The notes beneath the pieces were generated by a model. The model saw only the letters and a list, made by a program, of their open reading frames with translations. It searched no databases and was not told the DNA's origin. The translations under genes were made by a program, and so were the position numbers. From Neobacillus sp. Marseille-Q6967 (GTDB taxonomy: Bacteria > Bacillota > Bacilli > Bacillales > Cytobacillaceae), in NCBI RefSeq assembly GCF_946151075.1, contig NZ_CAMGZB010000001.1:124001-188000 (forward strand): 64,000 bases of DNA, read 5' to 3'. Shown here piece by piece: positions 33,857-43,295 of this stretch (position 1 is the stretch's first letter; every line of letters starts with the position of its first letter).

Positions 33857-34471
33857 TTATTTAGAGATAAACATCTGTGTCCAATAATGCCTTTGCGATC
33901 CACCTTTTGCGTATCCTACTCCAATATGCGTATAGTTACCGCTTAAAATATTGGCTCGATGACCTGGGCTGTTCATCCATGCCTGTACTACTTCCTGGGC
34001 TGATGTTTGGCCGGCAGCGATATTTTCGGCCGCAGCACGGTAGTTGATGCCGAAGTTTTTCATCATCGTAAACGGACTGCCATAGGTTGGACTTGTATGA
34101 CTGAAATAATTTTTATCACGCATGTCCATGGATTTATAGCGTGCAACCCTCGATAATTCCCAATCCTGTGTCAACGCTCTTAAACCGTGTTTTGCACGTT
34201 CCTGGTTGGTTAGTGCAATCACTTGGTTTTCAATACTTTTTGTCGCATCTAGATTCGGAATCGTTACTTTTTGCCCTGGGTAAATCAAATTAGGGTTACG
34301 AAATTGCGGATTGGCAGATATAATTTCGGATAATCCTACTTGATAACGTACGGCAATTTTCCAAAGTGAGTCACCCGGCTGAACGGTATAAACTTGCTGT
34401 GCAAATGAAACACTTGGGATACAAAACAATGATAGAAAAAACAAAAAACTAAACCAAAATGATTTTTTCAT
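33857..34471 (-). CDS. Secreted LysM-CAP (SCP/PR1) domain protein
   Basis: A 204-residue exported protein: signal peptide (about 1-24, ending SVSFAQQ), LysM domain (about 27-72, VYTVQPGDSLWKIAVRYQVGLSEII) for peptidoglycan binding, CAP domain (about 82-204) with LTNQERAKHGL, HTSPTYGSPF, AAENIAAG, WMNSPGHRANIL and GVGYA. It resembles YkwD-type and SafA-linked wall or spore proteins. The ATG at 34471 fits the GGAGGAGG spacing better than the ATG at 34477. Confidence 0.85.
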   Translation of the reverse strand: MKKSFWFSFLFFLSLFCIPSVSFAQQVYTVQPGDSLWKIAVRYQVGLSEIISANPQFRNPNLIYPGQKVTIPNLDATKSIENQVIALTNQERAKHGLRALTQDWELSRVARYKSMDMRDKNYFSHTSPTYGSPFTMMKNFGINYRAAAENIAAGQTSAQEVVQAWMNSPGHRANILSGNYTHIGVGYAKGGSQRHYWTQMFISK

Positions 34472-34590
34472 TTTCATCCTCCTCCGAATATATATTTTTT
34501 ATTTATGATTGAAAATATACAGGGATTTTTCAAATAAAAAATGACTCTTTACAGACTATAAAAGAAATGAGATATATCGGAGGAAAAAAA

Positions 34591-34965
34591 GTGAGAGAGA
34601 TTTCTTGGATCACCTATGTAATGTTGATTTTAGCAAGCTACCGGCTTACCCATTTAATTGTATTTGATAAAATTACAGAATTTATCCGTAAGCCTTTTGT
34701 AAAAAAAGTAACGGTCCAAACCGAAAATGGTCCGAAATCAAAGGAAGTTCCCACTTCTATGTTTGGATATTTATTGAAATGTTATTGGTGTGCAGGCATT
34801 TGGAGTGCCATCTTACTTGGCGGCGGATATTTACTTTTTCCAAGAGTAGTATTTGTGTTCATCTTGATTTTTTCGATTGCCGGCGGTCAATCCATTCTTG
34901 AAACGTTTGTCGGGGTGAATATTAAAAAAGTAGATTATTACTCAGAATTAGCGAAAAAGGAATAA
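34591..34965 (+). CDS. DUF1360 membrane protein
   Basis: A 124-residue protein with about three membrane segments. ASYRLTHLIVFDKI near the N-terminus and CYWCAGIWSA (about residue 63-72) are DUF1360 hallmarks (YngL type); function unknown, often linked with sporulating Bacilli. GTG at 34591 follows CGGAGG by seven bases and is preferred to the in-frame ATG at 34567. Confidence 0.78.
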   Translation: MREISWITYVMLILASYRLTHLIVFDKITEFIRKPFVKKVTVQTENGPKSKEVPTSMFGYLLKCYWCAGIWSAILLGGGYLLFPRVVFVFILIFSIAGGQSILETFVGVNIKKVDYYSELAKKE

Positions 34966-35029
34966 ATCAGGTTTCATAAGGCTAAATCGTGTCCCCCTTT
35001 GCATATAGATGTAAAAAGGGGGGATTGGA

Positions 35030-35173
35030 ATGGCTGGTTGGTGGATTACGACCATTGGGTTTGTTGTTTGTCTGGGTTTTGTTGCAGGTATCATGTTTTA
35101 TTTCCTTAAAGGCAGTCTTAACTCTGAAGACGCAGTGCGAATTGATCCCGTAAAATCTGATGAAGAGCAATAA
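35030..35173 (+). CDS. Small membrane peptide (47 aa), unknown
   Basis: ATG with AGGGGGGATTGG upstream. It starts MAGWWITTIGFVVCLGFVAG, with one membrane helix (about residues 4-27) and an acidic tail ending KSDEEQ. A terminator shared with the next convergent gene follows. The family is not recognised. Confidence 0.68.
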   Translation: MAGWWITTIGFVVCLGFVAGIMFYFLKGSLNSEDAVRIDPVKSDEEQ

Positions 35174-35190
35174 TTCTTATTCTTTCCCTT

Positions 35191-35229
35191 AAAAAGAACC
35201 TTGGACGATTTGTCCAAGGTTCTTTTTGT
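35191..35229. terminator. Bidirectional terminator
   Basis: AAAAAGAACCTTGGAC GATTT GTCCAAGGTTCTTTTT, a 15-bp perfect stem between two convergent genes. Confidence 0.9.
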
Positions 35230-35232
35230 ATT

Positions 35233-36375
35233 TTATAGTGATTTTTCAATTGCCTGTTCAAATTGGGAGATAATGTCCTCTGCATGTTCGATTCCTACCG
35301 AGATTCTTACCACTTCTTTCGTTATCCCTAGTGCTTCATTGGCTTCAGGCGGCAATGCACGGTGGGAGGTTGTTAGCGGGTGGGAAACTGTTGTTTCTAC
35401 ACCGGCAAGAGTCGGGGCAATCTTGATCCAAGAGAGCGAACGGAAAAACTGATTCATATCCACCGCTTTGGCTAATTCAATCGTTACCATCGCTCCGTAA
35501 CCTTCTTCTTCCTTTTGGAACGGATAATATACTTTTTCAACAAAACGATTCTGCTGAAGTGCTTCGGCTAATTTCTTCGCGTTAGTAGATTGAGCCTTCA
35601 TCCGCAGCGCAAGTGTTTTTAACCCCCTGCAGGTTAACCATGCTTCAAATGGGCTGACATTCGCGCCAAGATTGACAATCTTATTACGGGCACGGTCAAT
35701 GAGATCAGCCCTGCCTGTTAGGACACCGGCTGTCACATCACTATGTCCGCCGATATATTTCGTAGCGCTGTGAACAACCAAATCAATTCCCATTGGGTAT
35801 GGTCTGCAATGATACGGTGTAGCAAAGGTATTATCGACTATTGTATTAAGTTGATGCTTACGAGCAAGCTGAACAACACCCTCTAGATTCTCCACTCTTA
35901 ACAACGGATTCGTGATCGATTCTGTGTATAAAAGTTTCGTGTTTTCTTTTATTTCTTTTTCAACATCATCAAGATTATTAAAGGAAACAAAAGAAGTCTC
36001 AATGCCAAACTGACTTAATTCTTCCTTCAACATGTGAAAGCTTCCGCCATATACATCATCGGCTGCTACAATATGATCTCCGTTTTTAACAACGGCCAAA
36101 ACGCCTGCTAAAATGGCGGATAACCCAGAAGAGGCTGCAACACCAGCTGGTGCTCCCTCAAGTCTTGCAACGGCCTCTCCTAATTCGTCCGTATTAGGGT
36201 TGCCAGTCCGGGAATAAAGGTATTGACCATTGCCTTGATAAAAGCCTTCTAATTCATCAAGGTCCTTAAAAACAAATGCAGAGGTTTGATATATCGGAGT
36301 TACTTTACTCACAATTTTCCGGTTACTTTTGTTTTTACCATGTAAAATCTCTGTTTCAAAAAAACGATTGCCCAT
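35233..36375 (-). CDS. Cys/Met metabolism PLP-dependent enzyme (trans-sulfuration family)
   Basis: A 380-residue PLP enzyme of the cystathionine gamma-synthase/lyase and methionine gamma-lyase family. Signatures: YSRTGNPN (about 53-60), ASSGLSAI (about 80), TESITNPLLRV, D in VDNTFATP and the PLP Lys in HSATKYIGGHSD (about 200). Substrate cannot be fixed from sequence alone. It lies alone, with no met or cys genes beside it. AAGGGTGG precedes the ATG. Confidence 0.82.
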   Translation of the reverse strand: MGNRFFETEILHGKNKSNRKIVSKVTPIYQTSAFVFKDLDELEGFYQGNGQYLYSRTGNPNTDELGEAVARLEGAPAGVAASSGLSAILAGVLAVVKNGDHIVAADDVYGGSFHMLKEELSQFGIETSFVSFNNLDDVEKEIKENTKLLYTESITNPLLRVENLEGVVQLARKHQLNTIVDNTFATPYHCRPYPMGIDLVVHSATKYIGGHSDVTAGVLTGRADLIDRARNKIVNLGANVSPFEAWLTCRGLKTLALRMKAQSTNAKKLAEALQQNRFVEKVYYPFQKEEEGYGAMVTIELAKAVDMNQFFRSLSWIKIAPTLAGVETTVSHPLTTSHRALPPEANEALGITKEVVRISVGIEHAEDIISQFEQAIEKSL

Positions 36376-36536
36376 TCGCTGCCACCCTTTTTCATAATTG
36401 TTATTATATTAAAAAATATCAATCCTCACTTATTTCGTCAATCTAATCTTTTTTCCAAATAATAATTTTTTACGAATTCATGTTTTTTACGATTTTGGAA
36501 AAATTAATCATGACTATATAAGATGGAGGAATCCTT

Positions 36537-38069
36537 ATGAACTCATCCGAACAAACCCATCACTTTCCGCGGACATACTGGCGGGAAATTGAACTTCCGA
36601 CCTTCGATTCCTTAAAAGAGGATATAACAGTAGATGTGACGATTGTAGGTGCTGGTATTACCGGAATTACGGCCGCTTATCTACTGGCAAAAGCAGGGGT
36701 AAACGTGGCGATTGTGGAAGCCGGGGGTGTTTTAAATGGTACAACCGGGCACACAACAGCCAAACTTACGGCTCAGCATAACTTGATTTATGATGAATTT
36801 ATTAGTCACTTTGGCGAGGATAAAGCAAAGCTATATTATGAATCACTCTCCAAAATCATCACATTTGTAGAGAATACCTCGAAAGAGAAAGGGATCGATT
36901 GTGATTTTAGTAAACAGGATGCCTTTGTTTATGCCGTTTCCGATAAATATGCGAAAAAGCTTGATACCGAATGGTCTGCCTACCAAAGACTGGGGATTGA
37001 TGGCGGTTTAATCAGCAACATTCCGTTTGATATCGAGATTAAATCTGCGCTTGTCATGCGGAACCAGGCTCAATATCATCCGTTAAAATTTCTAAGAGGG
37101 CTGCTGCAAGAGGCTTTAAATGCCGGCTGCAAGGTTTATGAAAATACAACTGCGATCGATTTAGAAGAAGAAGAATCTTCCCAACCTAAAGTTATTACAA
37201 AGGATGGCTTTAAGATTACCTGTAATCATGTTGTGATTGCCTCTCATTTCCCGTTTTATGATAAACCGGGGCTTTATTTTGCAAGAATGTACGCTGACCG
37301 TTCTTATGCGATTGGCATTAAGACAGATAAGGAGTATCCAGGCGGTATGTACATCAGTGCCGACAGCCCTTCACGTTCGATTCGCTACACACCGTTAGAA
37401 AATGGCCAAAATCTTTTAATCTTGGGCGGTGAAAATCACAAAACTGGCCAAGGCGTGGATACGCTGCGTCATTATCAAGCGCTTGAAACGTTTGCTAAGG
37501 ACGTATTTGGATTGACGGAATATCATTATCGCTGGTCTGCACAAGACATGGTGACATTAGACAAGCTTCCATATATCGGTCCAATCACGAAAAACAAAGA
37601 GAGAGTGTTGGTTGCAACCGGATACAAAAAGTGGGGAATGACGACGGGGATTCTCGCAGGTCATTTGGTAACTGACTATATTATGAAACGTGATAATCCA
37701 TACATGGACTTATACTCGCCGCAACGGTTAGATGCAGACCCGGATGTGAAAGAGTTTATCTCGATCAATGCGGATGTTGCCAAGCATCTTGTAAAAGGCA
37801 AGCTGGAGTTTGTTCCTAAAGATCCTCAGGATTTAGCTGTTGGCGAGGGCTCTGTTGTCATGCACAACGGTCAGCGTGCTGGGGCGTACAAGGATAAGAA
37901 TGGAAAACTATATATTGTTGATACTACATGTACACATCTGGGCTGTGAATGTGAGTGGAACCATGCGGAGAAATCATGGGATTGCCCATGCCATGGTTCA
38001 CGGTATTCGTATGCTGGCGATATTATAGAGGGTCCGGCTTTGAAACCTTTGAAGAAGGTTAGTGAATAG
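36537..38069 (+). CDS. yhfW: FAD-dependent oxidoreductase fused to a Rieske domain (YhfW-like)
   Basis: A 510-residue fusion: a DAO-type FAD oxidoreductase (GAGITGITAAYLLAKAGVNVAIVEA, about 37-62; ends about 390) followed by a Rieske [2Fe-2S] domain (about 415-505) with CTHLGCECEWN and CPCHGSRY providing two Cys and two His. B. subtilis YhfW has the same build; substrate unknown. GGAGG precedes the ATG. A TTCTAC array starts immediately after the stop. Confidence 0.88.
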   Translation: MNSSEQTHHFPRTYWREIELPTFDSLKEDITVDVTIVGAGITGITAAYLLAKAGVNVAIVEAGGVLNGTTGHTTAKLTAQHNLIYDEFISHFGEDKAKLYYESLSKIITFVENTSKEKGIDCDFSKQDAFVYAVSDKYAKKLDTEWSAYQRLGIDGGLISNIPFDIEIKSALVMRNQAQYHPLKFLRGLLQEALNAGCKVYENTTAIDLEEEESSQPKVITKDGFKITCNHVVIASHFPFYDKPGLYFARMYADRSYAIGIKTDKEYPGGMYISADSPSRSIRYTPLENGQNLLILGGENHKTGQGVDTLRHYQALETFAKDVFGLTEYHYRWSAQDMVTLDKLPYIGPITKNKERVLVATGYKKWGMTTGILAGHLVTDYIMKRDNPYMDLYSPQRLDADPDVKEFISINADVAKHLVKGKLEFVPKDPQDLAVGEGSVVMHNGQRAGAYKDKNGKLYIVDTTCTHLGCECEWNHAEKSWDCPCHGSRYSYAGDIIEGPALKPLKKVSE

Positions 38070-38076
38070 GAGGATT

Positions 38077-38590
38077 TCTACCTAATTGTTGGAAGGTTCT
38101 ACGTGTTTTAGGGAGGTTCTACGTAATTGTCGGGAGGTTCTACGTGTTTTGAGAGAACTTCTACGTAATTGTCGGGAGGTTCTACGTGGTTACCGGCATC
38201 TTCTACATTTGGTTGCAGCTTAACCTTTTTCACGGGTAACTTCTACACAAAATAGGGGATGTTCTACATATTTTGGTGGAACTTCTACGTAATTCGCCCG
38301 ATGTTCTACGTGGTTACCGGCAACTTCTACATTTGGTTGCCCTTAACCTTTTTCACGGCTAACTTCTACACAAAATAGGGGATGTTCCACATATTTTGGT
38401 GGAACTTCTACATTTGGTTGCACCTTAACCTTTTTCACGGCTAACTTCTACACAAAATAGAGGATGTTCTACATATTTTGGTGGAACTTCTACGTAATTA
38501 GCCCAAGGTTCTACGTGTTTCTCGACAACTTCTACGTAAACAGCCAAATGTTCTACATGTTTCCAGTGACCTTTCTACATTTCACAAAAA
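38077..38590 (+). repeat. TTCTAC 21-bp repeat array 3
   Basis: Units of 20-21 bp beginning (G/C)TTCTAC(G/A)T on the plus strand. ATTTGGTTGC recurs at 38207, 38331 and 38412: the first interval is exactly 124 bp and the second 81 bp, as if part of a unit was lost. It sits between yhfW and a convergent small gene. Confidence 0.92.
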
Positions 38591-38611
38591 AACTCAACAA
38601 AAAATGCAGAG

Positions 38612-38645
38612 AAAAACGCCTCCTAATCACAGGAGGCGTTTTATG
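38612..38645. terminator. Bidirectional terminator
   Basis: AAAACGCCTCCT AATCAC AGGAGGCGTTTT, a perfect 12-bp stem ending the small minus-strand gene and any read-through from array 3. Confidence 0.88.
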
Positions 38646-38780
38646 TTATTTGCCTTTCGGGCGATTGCGTTTTAAGTCTTCACCTGTTTCAAATTCCACA
38701 AGCTCTTCCGCGGTTTTCATAGCTTTTTTGCGGTTATTATTGCTCTGGGCATTTCGATTGCCAAGTTTCGTTCTTCCCAT
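38646..38780 (-). CDS. Small basic protein (44 aa), unknown
   Basis: ATG with GGAGATGAT upstream. It starts MGRTKLGNRNAQSNNN, has a helix KKAMKTAEELVEFE and ends KRNRPKGK. Hydrophilic, no Cys, basic at both ends; this looks like small spore-associated proteins but the family is not recognised. It has its own terminator. Confidence 0.65.
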   Translation of the reverse strand: MGRTKLGNRNAQSNNNRKKAMKTAEELVEFETGEDLKRNRPKGK

Positions 38781-38835
38781 ACTATCATCTCCTTTTTAGA
38801 GAAATCATCAATAGTATGAGTGAAAATAAATGAAC

Positions 38836-40305
38836 TTATTCTTTCCGAAGAATCGGTGGTTTTCGGTAATGAGTAAGCTGCTCAAACGCATAAGCTAGCT
38901 CAATTAATAGCGGCTCACTATAAGCTGTTCCGGCAAAGGTAATTCCTACAGGCTCTCCCTTAGAAGTGAAACCTGCGGGTACGGCAATCGATGGATAGCC
39001 AGCTTTTGCACTAATATGTGAACCTTCTTCCCCAGGAAAAACAATTGCATTAAGATCATATGTCCTTAGTGCAAAATCAATTCCCTGTTCTGTGGCATGA
39101 TAATAATCAAATTCGAGTGCCTGTACGTATTCTGCCTCTGTTAATGAACCGCTTGTAGCTTCTGATTCAAGTAATACAGCCTGGCCGTATTTCAGCATCT
39201 TTTCCTCATCACTTTTATTAAACTCAATCAAATCCGCCAGTGACCGAACCGCTACGGAAGAATGCAGTCCGTTTAAATAAGCATTTAAATCTGGCTTAAA
39301 TTCATACGTTAATACGTCATATTTCCATTTTACGTTTGCAGATGGAATGTCAATTTTGTCAATCACTTCTGCCCCAGAATTCCTTAAAGCCTCCAGTGCC
39401 GCTGCCATTACTTTTTGATGGTCTTCACTCATTTTGTCAATAAACCCATCCCAGGCAATGCCAATTCTTTTGCCCTTAAGACCATCTTTTTTTAGATGCT
39501 TTGTAAAGTCTTTTTCTAATAGCTCGTTTGTTTCAGTAATCGGATCTTCATAATCCTTACCTGTTAAAGCACTTAATAAAATAGCCGCGTCCTCTACTGT
39601 CCGCGCCATAGGCCCAGCGGTATCCTGAGTATGGGCAATCGGGATAATCCCTCTGCGGCTGATTAGACCAACTGTAGGTTTAATTCCTACAAGAGAGTTT
39701 TGGCAGGACGGATTTAAAATGGAACCGGATGTTTCTGTTCCAACGGCAGCAGCCGCTAGATTGGCAGTAATTGCTGCACCGGAACCGGAGCTTGAACCGC
39801 CAACAGCAAATTCCCCTGGACCGTATGGATTTAAAACCTGTCCGCCGCGTGAGCTATAGCCGCTCTTCATCCCAATCGCCATAAAATTTGCCCATTCCGT
39901 CATATTGGTTTTTCCAAGAATCACAGCCCCTGCTTTACGTAATTGTTCAGCAACAAAAGAATCCCGGAGCGCAATGGAATCTTTCAAAGCTAAAGAACCT
40001 GCACTTGTATGCATTTTATCAGCGGTATCGATGTTATCTTTGATTAAAATCGGAATCCCGTGCAAAGGACTGCGCGGTCCACTTTTCTTTCGCTCTGTAT
40101 CCAGTGCATCAGCAATATGCAAGGCGTCTGGATTAATCTCAAGGACCGAATGAATATTCTGATCTAAGACAGCGATTCTATGTAAATACATCAACACCAG
40201 TTCCCTGGAAGTCAGTTCACCGCTTGCCAGCTTTTCCTGCATTTGCGGGATTGTTGCTTCTTCTAGCCAATCATAAACAAGCTTTCTTAACTTAGGATTT
40301 TCCAC
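38836..40305 (-). CDS. Amidase signature-family hydrolase
   Basis: A 489-residue enzyme hydrolysing amide bonds. The Ser-cisSer-Lys triad is visible: Lys in PILIKDN (about 91), the Gly/Ser-rich region GGSSSGSGAAI (about 168-178) and ETSGSI with the nucleophile (about 190-195). Length and lack of gatB/gatC next to it argue against GatA of the tRNA amidotransferase. GTG start with GGGAGG upstream. Confidence 0.85.
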   Translation of the reverse strand: MENPKLRKLVYDWLEEATIPQMQEKLASGELTSRELVLMYLHRIAVLDQNIHSVLEINPDALHIADALDTERKKSGPRSPLHGIPILIKDNIDTADKMHTSAGSLALKDSIALRDSFVAEQLRKAGAVILGKTNMTEWANFMAIGMKSGYSSRGGQVLNPYGPGEFAVGGSSSGSGAAITANLAAAAVGTETSGSILNPSCQNSLVGIKPTVGLISRRGIIPIAHTQDTAGPMARTVEDAAILLSALTGKDYEDPITETNELLEKDFTKHLKKDGLKGKRIGIAWDGFIDKMSEDHQKVMAAALEALRNSGAEVIDKIDIPSANVKWKYDVLTYEFKPDLNAYLNGLHSSVAVRSLADLIEFNKSDEEKMLKYGQAVLLESEATSGSLTEAEYVQALEFDYYHATEQGIDFALRTYDLNAIVFPGEEGSHISAKAGYPSIAVPAGFTSKGEPVGITFAGTAYSEPLLIELAYAFEQLTHYRKPPILRKE

Positions 40306-40367
40306 AAACCTAACCTCCCTTTCACCTTAAAAATTATTCAAGGCAAAATCATGTAATCCTCTTTTTC

Positions 40368-40402
40368 CAACAAAAAAGGCGGTGGGAGTTCCACTGCCTT
40401 AT
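40368..40402 (-). terminator. Terminator of the DEAD-box gene
   Basis: AAGGCAGTGG / CCCACCGCCTT on the minus strand with a TTTTTT tail; it overlaps the 3' end of the gene. Confidence 0.75.
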
Positions 40403-41541
40403 CGTTTTGATTGAATTTTTTGTGTTTCTTCTGCGATTTGTCCTTTATAAAAAATTCTTTTATGCACGGGAACATTTAGTTCACGGCAATACCGTTTTAA
40501 TTCTCTTTCTTCACGTTCGGTAACGAGAGAAATAACCGTTCCATCTGCTCCCATCCGGCCTGTTCTTCCAGCTCTATGCACATATTGTGCGATATCCCTT
40601 GGGAAATCAATATGAACGACATGAGTGACTCCCTGAATATCGAGGCCGCGGGCTGCAATATCCGTGGCAATCAGCATTTTCATTTTCCCGTCACGAAACG
40701 CTTTTAATTCAGCCTGACGATCCAGTTTTTTCATATCACTATGTAAAATCCCGATGGATAACTCTTTAAATAGTAATTTTTCTTTAAAAACCTCGATTTC
40801 CCCAATATCATTAATAAACGCTAAAGCCTTGATATTTTCGAGGCGGGCAATTTTTTCGAGGAGCTTGATTTTATCCCGCGGTTCAGCCATAAAGTAGATA
40901 TGTTCCACATCTCCGGAAGAAGCCATTTCATCTTTTTCAATCCGAAGTACTTCCGGATTATTTGTCATTTCCTTTGCGAGCTTTTCGGTACCTGCCTTCA
41001 TGGTAGCTGAAAATAAAACCACTTGGCGGTCGCCCATTGTGGATTTTACAATATTTTGAACCGTGTTTAGATGCTCTGGAATTAAGAGTTGATCCCCTTC
41101 ATCCAAAACGACCATTTTCACTTCATGCATTTTGACTTTTTTCTGTTTGATTAACTCCAATAGACGGCCGGGTGTTGCAAAAATAACATGAGGACGCTTT
41201 TTTAATTTTTCTAACTGACGTTTCACATTTGCTCCGCCAATAATCGAGGTTCCTCTAATTCCGCTCCCCTCCGACCATTTTTGAAACTCCTGATACACCT
41301 GCATGACTAATTCCTGTGAAGAAGCCATTACTACGGCTTGCAGTGATTGTGAATTGGTTTCTATTGTATTTAATAAAGGCAGCAAGTAAGCGAGCGTCTT
41401 CCCTGTGCCTGTTGGTGACTCGGCAATCAAGTCTTTACCTTCTAGTATAATCGGAACGGCCTCTTTTTGAATGGAGGTAGGTTCCTGGAACCCTGACTTT
41501 TCCCAAGCTTCCTGCAAGAAAGGCTTTAATGTATTTAACAT
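40399..41541 (-). CDS. yfmL: DEAD-box-type RNA helicase (YfmL-like)
   Basis: A 380-residue ATP-dependent RNA helicase core without long extensions. Motifs: Q motif (EPTSIQKEAVP), I (SPTGTGKT), Ia, II as DEGD instead of DEAD (VLDEGDQL), III (SATM), V (ATDIAARGLDIQGV) and VI (HRAGRTGRMG). Length and pattern resemble B. subtilis YfmL, a ribosome-assembly and cold-growth helicase. Start 41541 is chosen for AGGAG upstream. Confidence 0.8.
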   Translation of the reverse strand: MLNTLKPFLQEAWEKSGFQEPTSIQKEAVPIILEGKDLIAESPTGTGKTLAYLLPLLNTIETNSQSLQAVVMASSQELVMQVYQEFQKWSEGSGIRGTSIIGGANVKRQLEKLKKRPHVIFATPGRLLELIKQKKVKMHEVKMVVLDEGDQLLIPEHLNTVQNIVKSTMGDRQVVLFSATMKAGTEKLAKEMTNNPEVLRIEKDEMASSGDVEHIYFMAEPRDKIKLLEKIARLENIKALAFINDIGEIEVFKEKLLFKELSIGILHSDMKKLDRQAELKAFRDGKMKMLIATDIAARGLDIQGVTHVVHIDFPRDIAQYVHRAGRTGRMGADGTVISLVTEREERELKRYCRELNVPVHKRIFYKGQIAEETQKIQSKR

Positions 41542-41633
41542 GGCGAACTCCTTTATTGATCTCATTATTCATTACTAGTATAACCACACACGCCTCTGAT
41601 ACTAACCTAATTCAGCAATAGTGTCTACCATTT

Positions 41634-41666
41634 GAAAAAACCATCCCTGATAGTAGGAATGGCTGT
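41634..41666 (-). terminator. Terminator of the MBL-fold gene
   Basis: GCCATTCC / GGGATGG stem with a T6 tail on the minus strand. Confidence 0.7.
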
Positions 41667-41672
41667 TGTTTC

Positions 41673-42512
41673 TTAGTTGGTATACCGGCTGTGTTTTGGC
41701 TGGGCAACTTCCTTGAAATTATTTACTAAATAGCGGAGATTTTCTGTTAGTTCCTCTCCGCTCATCGGCAGGCCGTGCCCGGTTATAGCCGTTTCAGGCT
41801 GAAGTGCTTGGAGTTTTTTTACAGACTCAAACGCTGCATTCCAATCAGTTGTATAATACCTAGGCGGGCCGCTGATCTCCTTTGTCTGGGTTAAGACCTT
41901 GTAAAGCGATTCTTGTTTTACGGTAACAAAGGCATCTCCAACAATCAGAGTTCGATCCTGCTCCCGAAACAAACTAATATGCCCAGGGGTATGACCCGGA
42001 GTATGTATCCACTTCCAGCCGGACATATGCGGTACTGTTCCATCCTGCGGCAGTGGCTGTACCTGGTTACCAATATTGATACCGTGGTTTGGAAACATTG
42101 GAGATATTTTTGCCACTAGGCCGCTGTCGACACTAGGATCACCGGGAGGATAGTCCTTCTGCCCAGTTATATACGGTATTTCCAGTTCATGGGCAAAAAC
42201 AGGCACTCTCCACTCCTCTAAAAGCTCAACCAAGGAACCGACATGATCAAAATGACCATGTGTTAACACGATCGCTTGAGGACGGGCATTTTCACCAAAG
42301 CGTTCCGCTAGCATTTCTTTAATCTCGTCCGCCGCTTTCGGCATGCCGGTATCGATGAGAACAAAACCAGCTTGATCGCCCACTGCCGCAAGGTTCACAA
42401 TCTGATTTGTATAGCAGTAAACATCCGGTAACACGGAAATTCCGATCCCACTGCCAATAGAGGTCATCGGAAGAAATGACTGTTCAAATTTACTATCCTG
42501 ATTTTGCTCCAA
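41673..42512 (-). CDS. Metallo-beta-lactamase-fold hydrolase
   Basis: A 279-residue binuclear metal hydrolase. Ligands are visible in LTHGHFDHVG (about 84-93), the second His in HTPGHTPGHIS (about 170), Asp in VGDAF and His in TGHGLP. Substrate unknown; glyoxalase II-like or quorum-quenching-type enzymes share this build. TTG start after AGGAGGG. Confidence 0.85.
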   Translation of the reverse strand: MEQNQDSKFEQSFLPMTSIGSGIGISVLPDVYCYTNQIVNLAAVGDQAGFVLIDTGMPKAADEIKEMLAERFGENARPQAIVLTHGHFDHVGSLVELLEEWRVPVFAHELEIPYITGQKDYPPGDPSVDSGLVAKISPMFPNHGINIGNQVQPLPQDGTVPHMSGWKWIHTPGHTPGHISLFREQDRTLIVGDAFVTVKQESLYKVLTQTKEISGPPRYYTTDWNAAFESVKKLQALQPETAITGHGLPMSGEELTENLRYLVNNFKEVAQPKHSRYTN

Positions 42513-42707
42513 AAAAATCCCTCCTGTTTTTGATTAGTATTTTTCAGGAAGGAATGAATTCATACATTATAAAATTTCTTTTAACTTTATCGCCATCGGC
42601 CGCAAATTTGAACGAATTGTGAACAATATGATGAAACGAAGATTAACGTACGAGAATAATGGTAGAATGATGAACAGTAAGATAACACTATAACGGAGAT
42701 GGAAACA

Positions 42708-43295
42708 ATGTTTAATAAAATTACACTTATGACTGCTTTACTATTTTTCTTATTTTTTACAAACGTTTCTGCCCATTCCCATTTGGAAGACTCTACTCCT
42801 CAAAACGGAGAGGTTTTAACGGAATCAGCCAGCAATATTACTCTTACGTTTGAGACGAATATAGAGGCCACAAGTACGTTTACATTACTTGATGCAGAAG
42901 GAAAGACGGTTACGTTGCCAGAGGTACAAATCAACGGCAGCCAGTTAGGCGCCCAATTAGAAACGAATCTGCCAAATGGTGCTTACACCATTCATTGGAA
43001 AATCATCGGTGAAGACGGACATCCACTCGAAGGAGATATTCCTTTTAGTGTGGACATTCCTGAATCCGTAGAAAAATCTGCTCAAGAAAATAATGCTTCC
43101 ACAACCGAGCAAGCATCAGGAGATACAGAGAAGGAAGCTTCGAAAGAAATTGTTAAGGAACAAGCGGTGACAAAATCAGCAGACCCTGAAGTGGAACCAG
43201 GGTTAAAAAATTATATTATCCCAGGATTGATTGCGTTGATTATTGTTCTAGGATTCAGCAGCTATTGGCTCATTTTTAAAAGGAAGACTTCATAA
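42708..43295 (+). CDS. copC: CopC-domain copper-binding protein
   Basis: A 195-residue exported protein: signal peptide ending SAHSHLE (the His after cleavage is the usual first copper ligand), CopC domain (about 22-120, HSHLEDSTPQNGEV ... GEDGHPLEGDIPFSV), an acidic low-complexity linker and a C-terminal membrane anchor (about 165-188). The start at 42708 is chosen for GGAG spacing. It overlaps copD by one base. Confidence 0.88.
   Translation: MFNKITLMTALLFFLFFTNVSAHSHLEDSTPQNGEVLTESASNITLTFETNIEATSTFTLLDAEGKTVTLPEVQINGSQLGAQLETNLPNGAYTIHWKIIGEDGHPLEGDIPFSVDIPESVEKSAQENNASTTEQASGDTEKEASKEIVKEQAVTKSADPEVEPGLKNYIIPGLIALIIVLGFSSYWLIFKRKTS

Noticed and set aside
38836..40305. gatA of the Glu-tRNA amidotransferase
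   Set aside because: Amidase signature present, but no gatB or gatC adjacent and several sequence features fit stand-alone amidases better.
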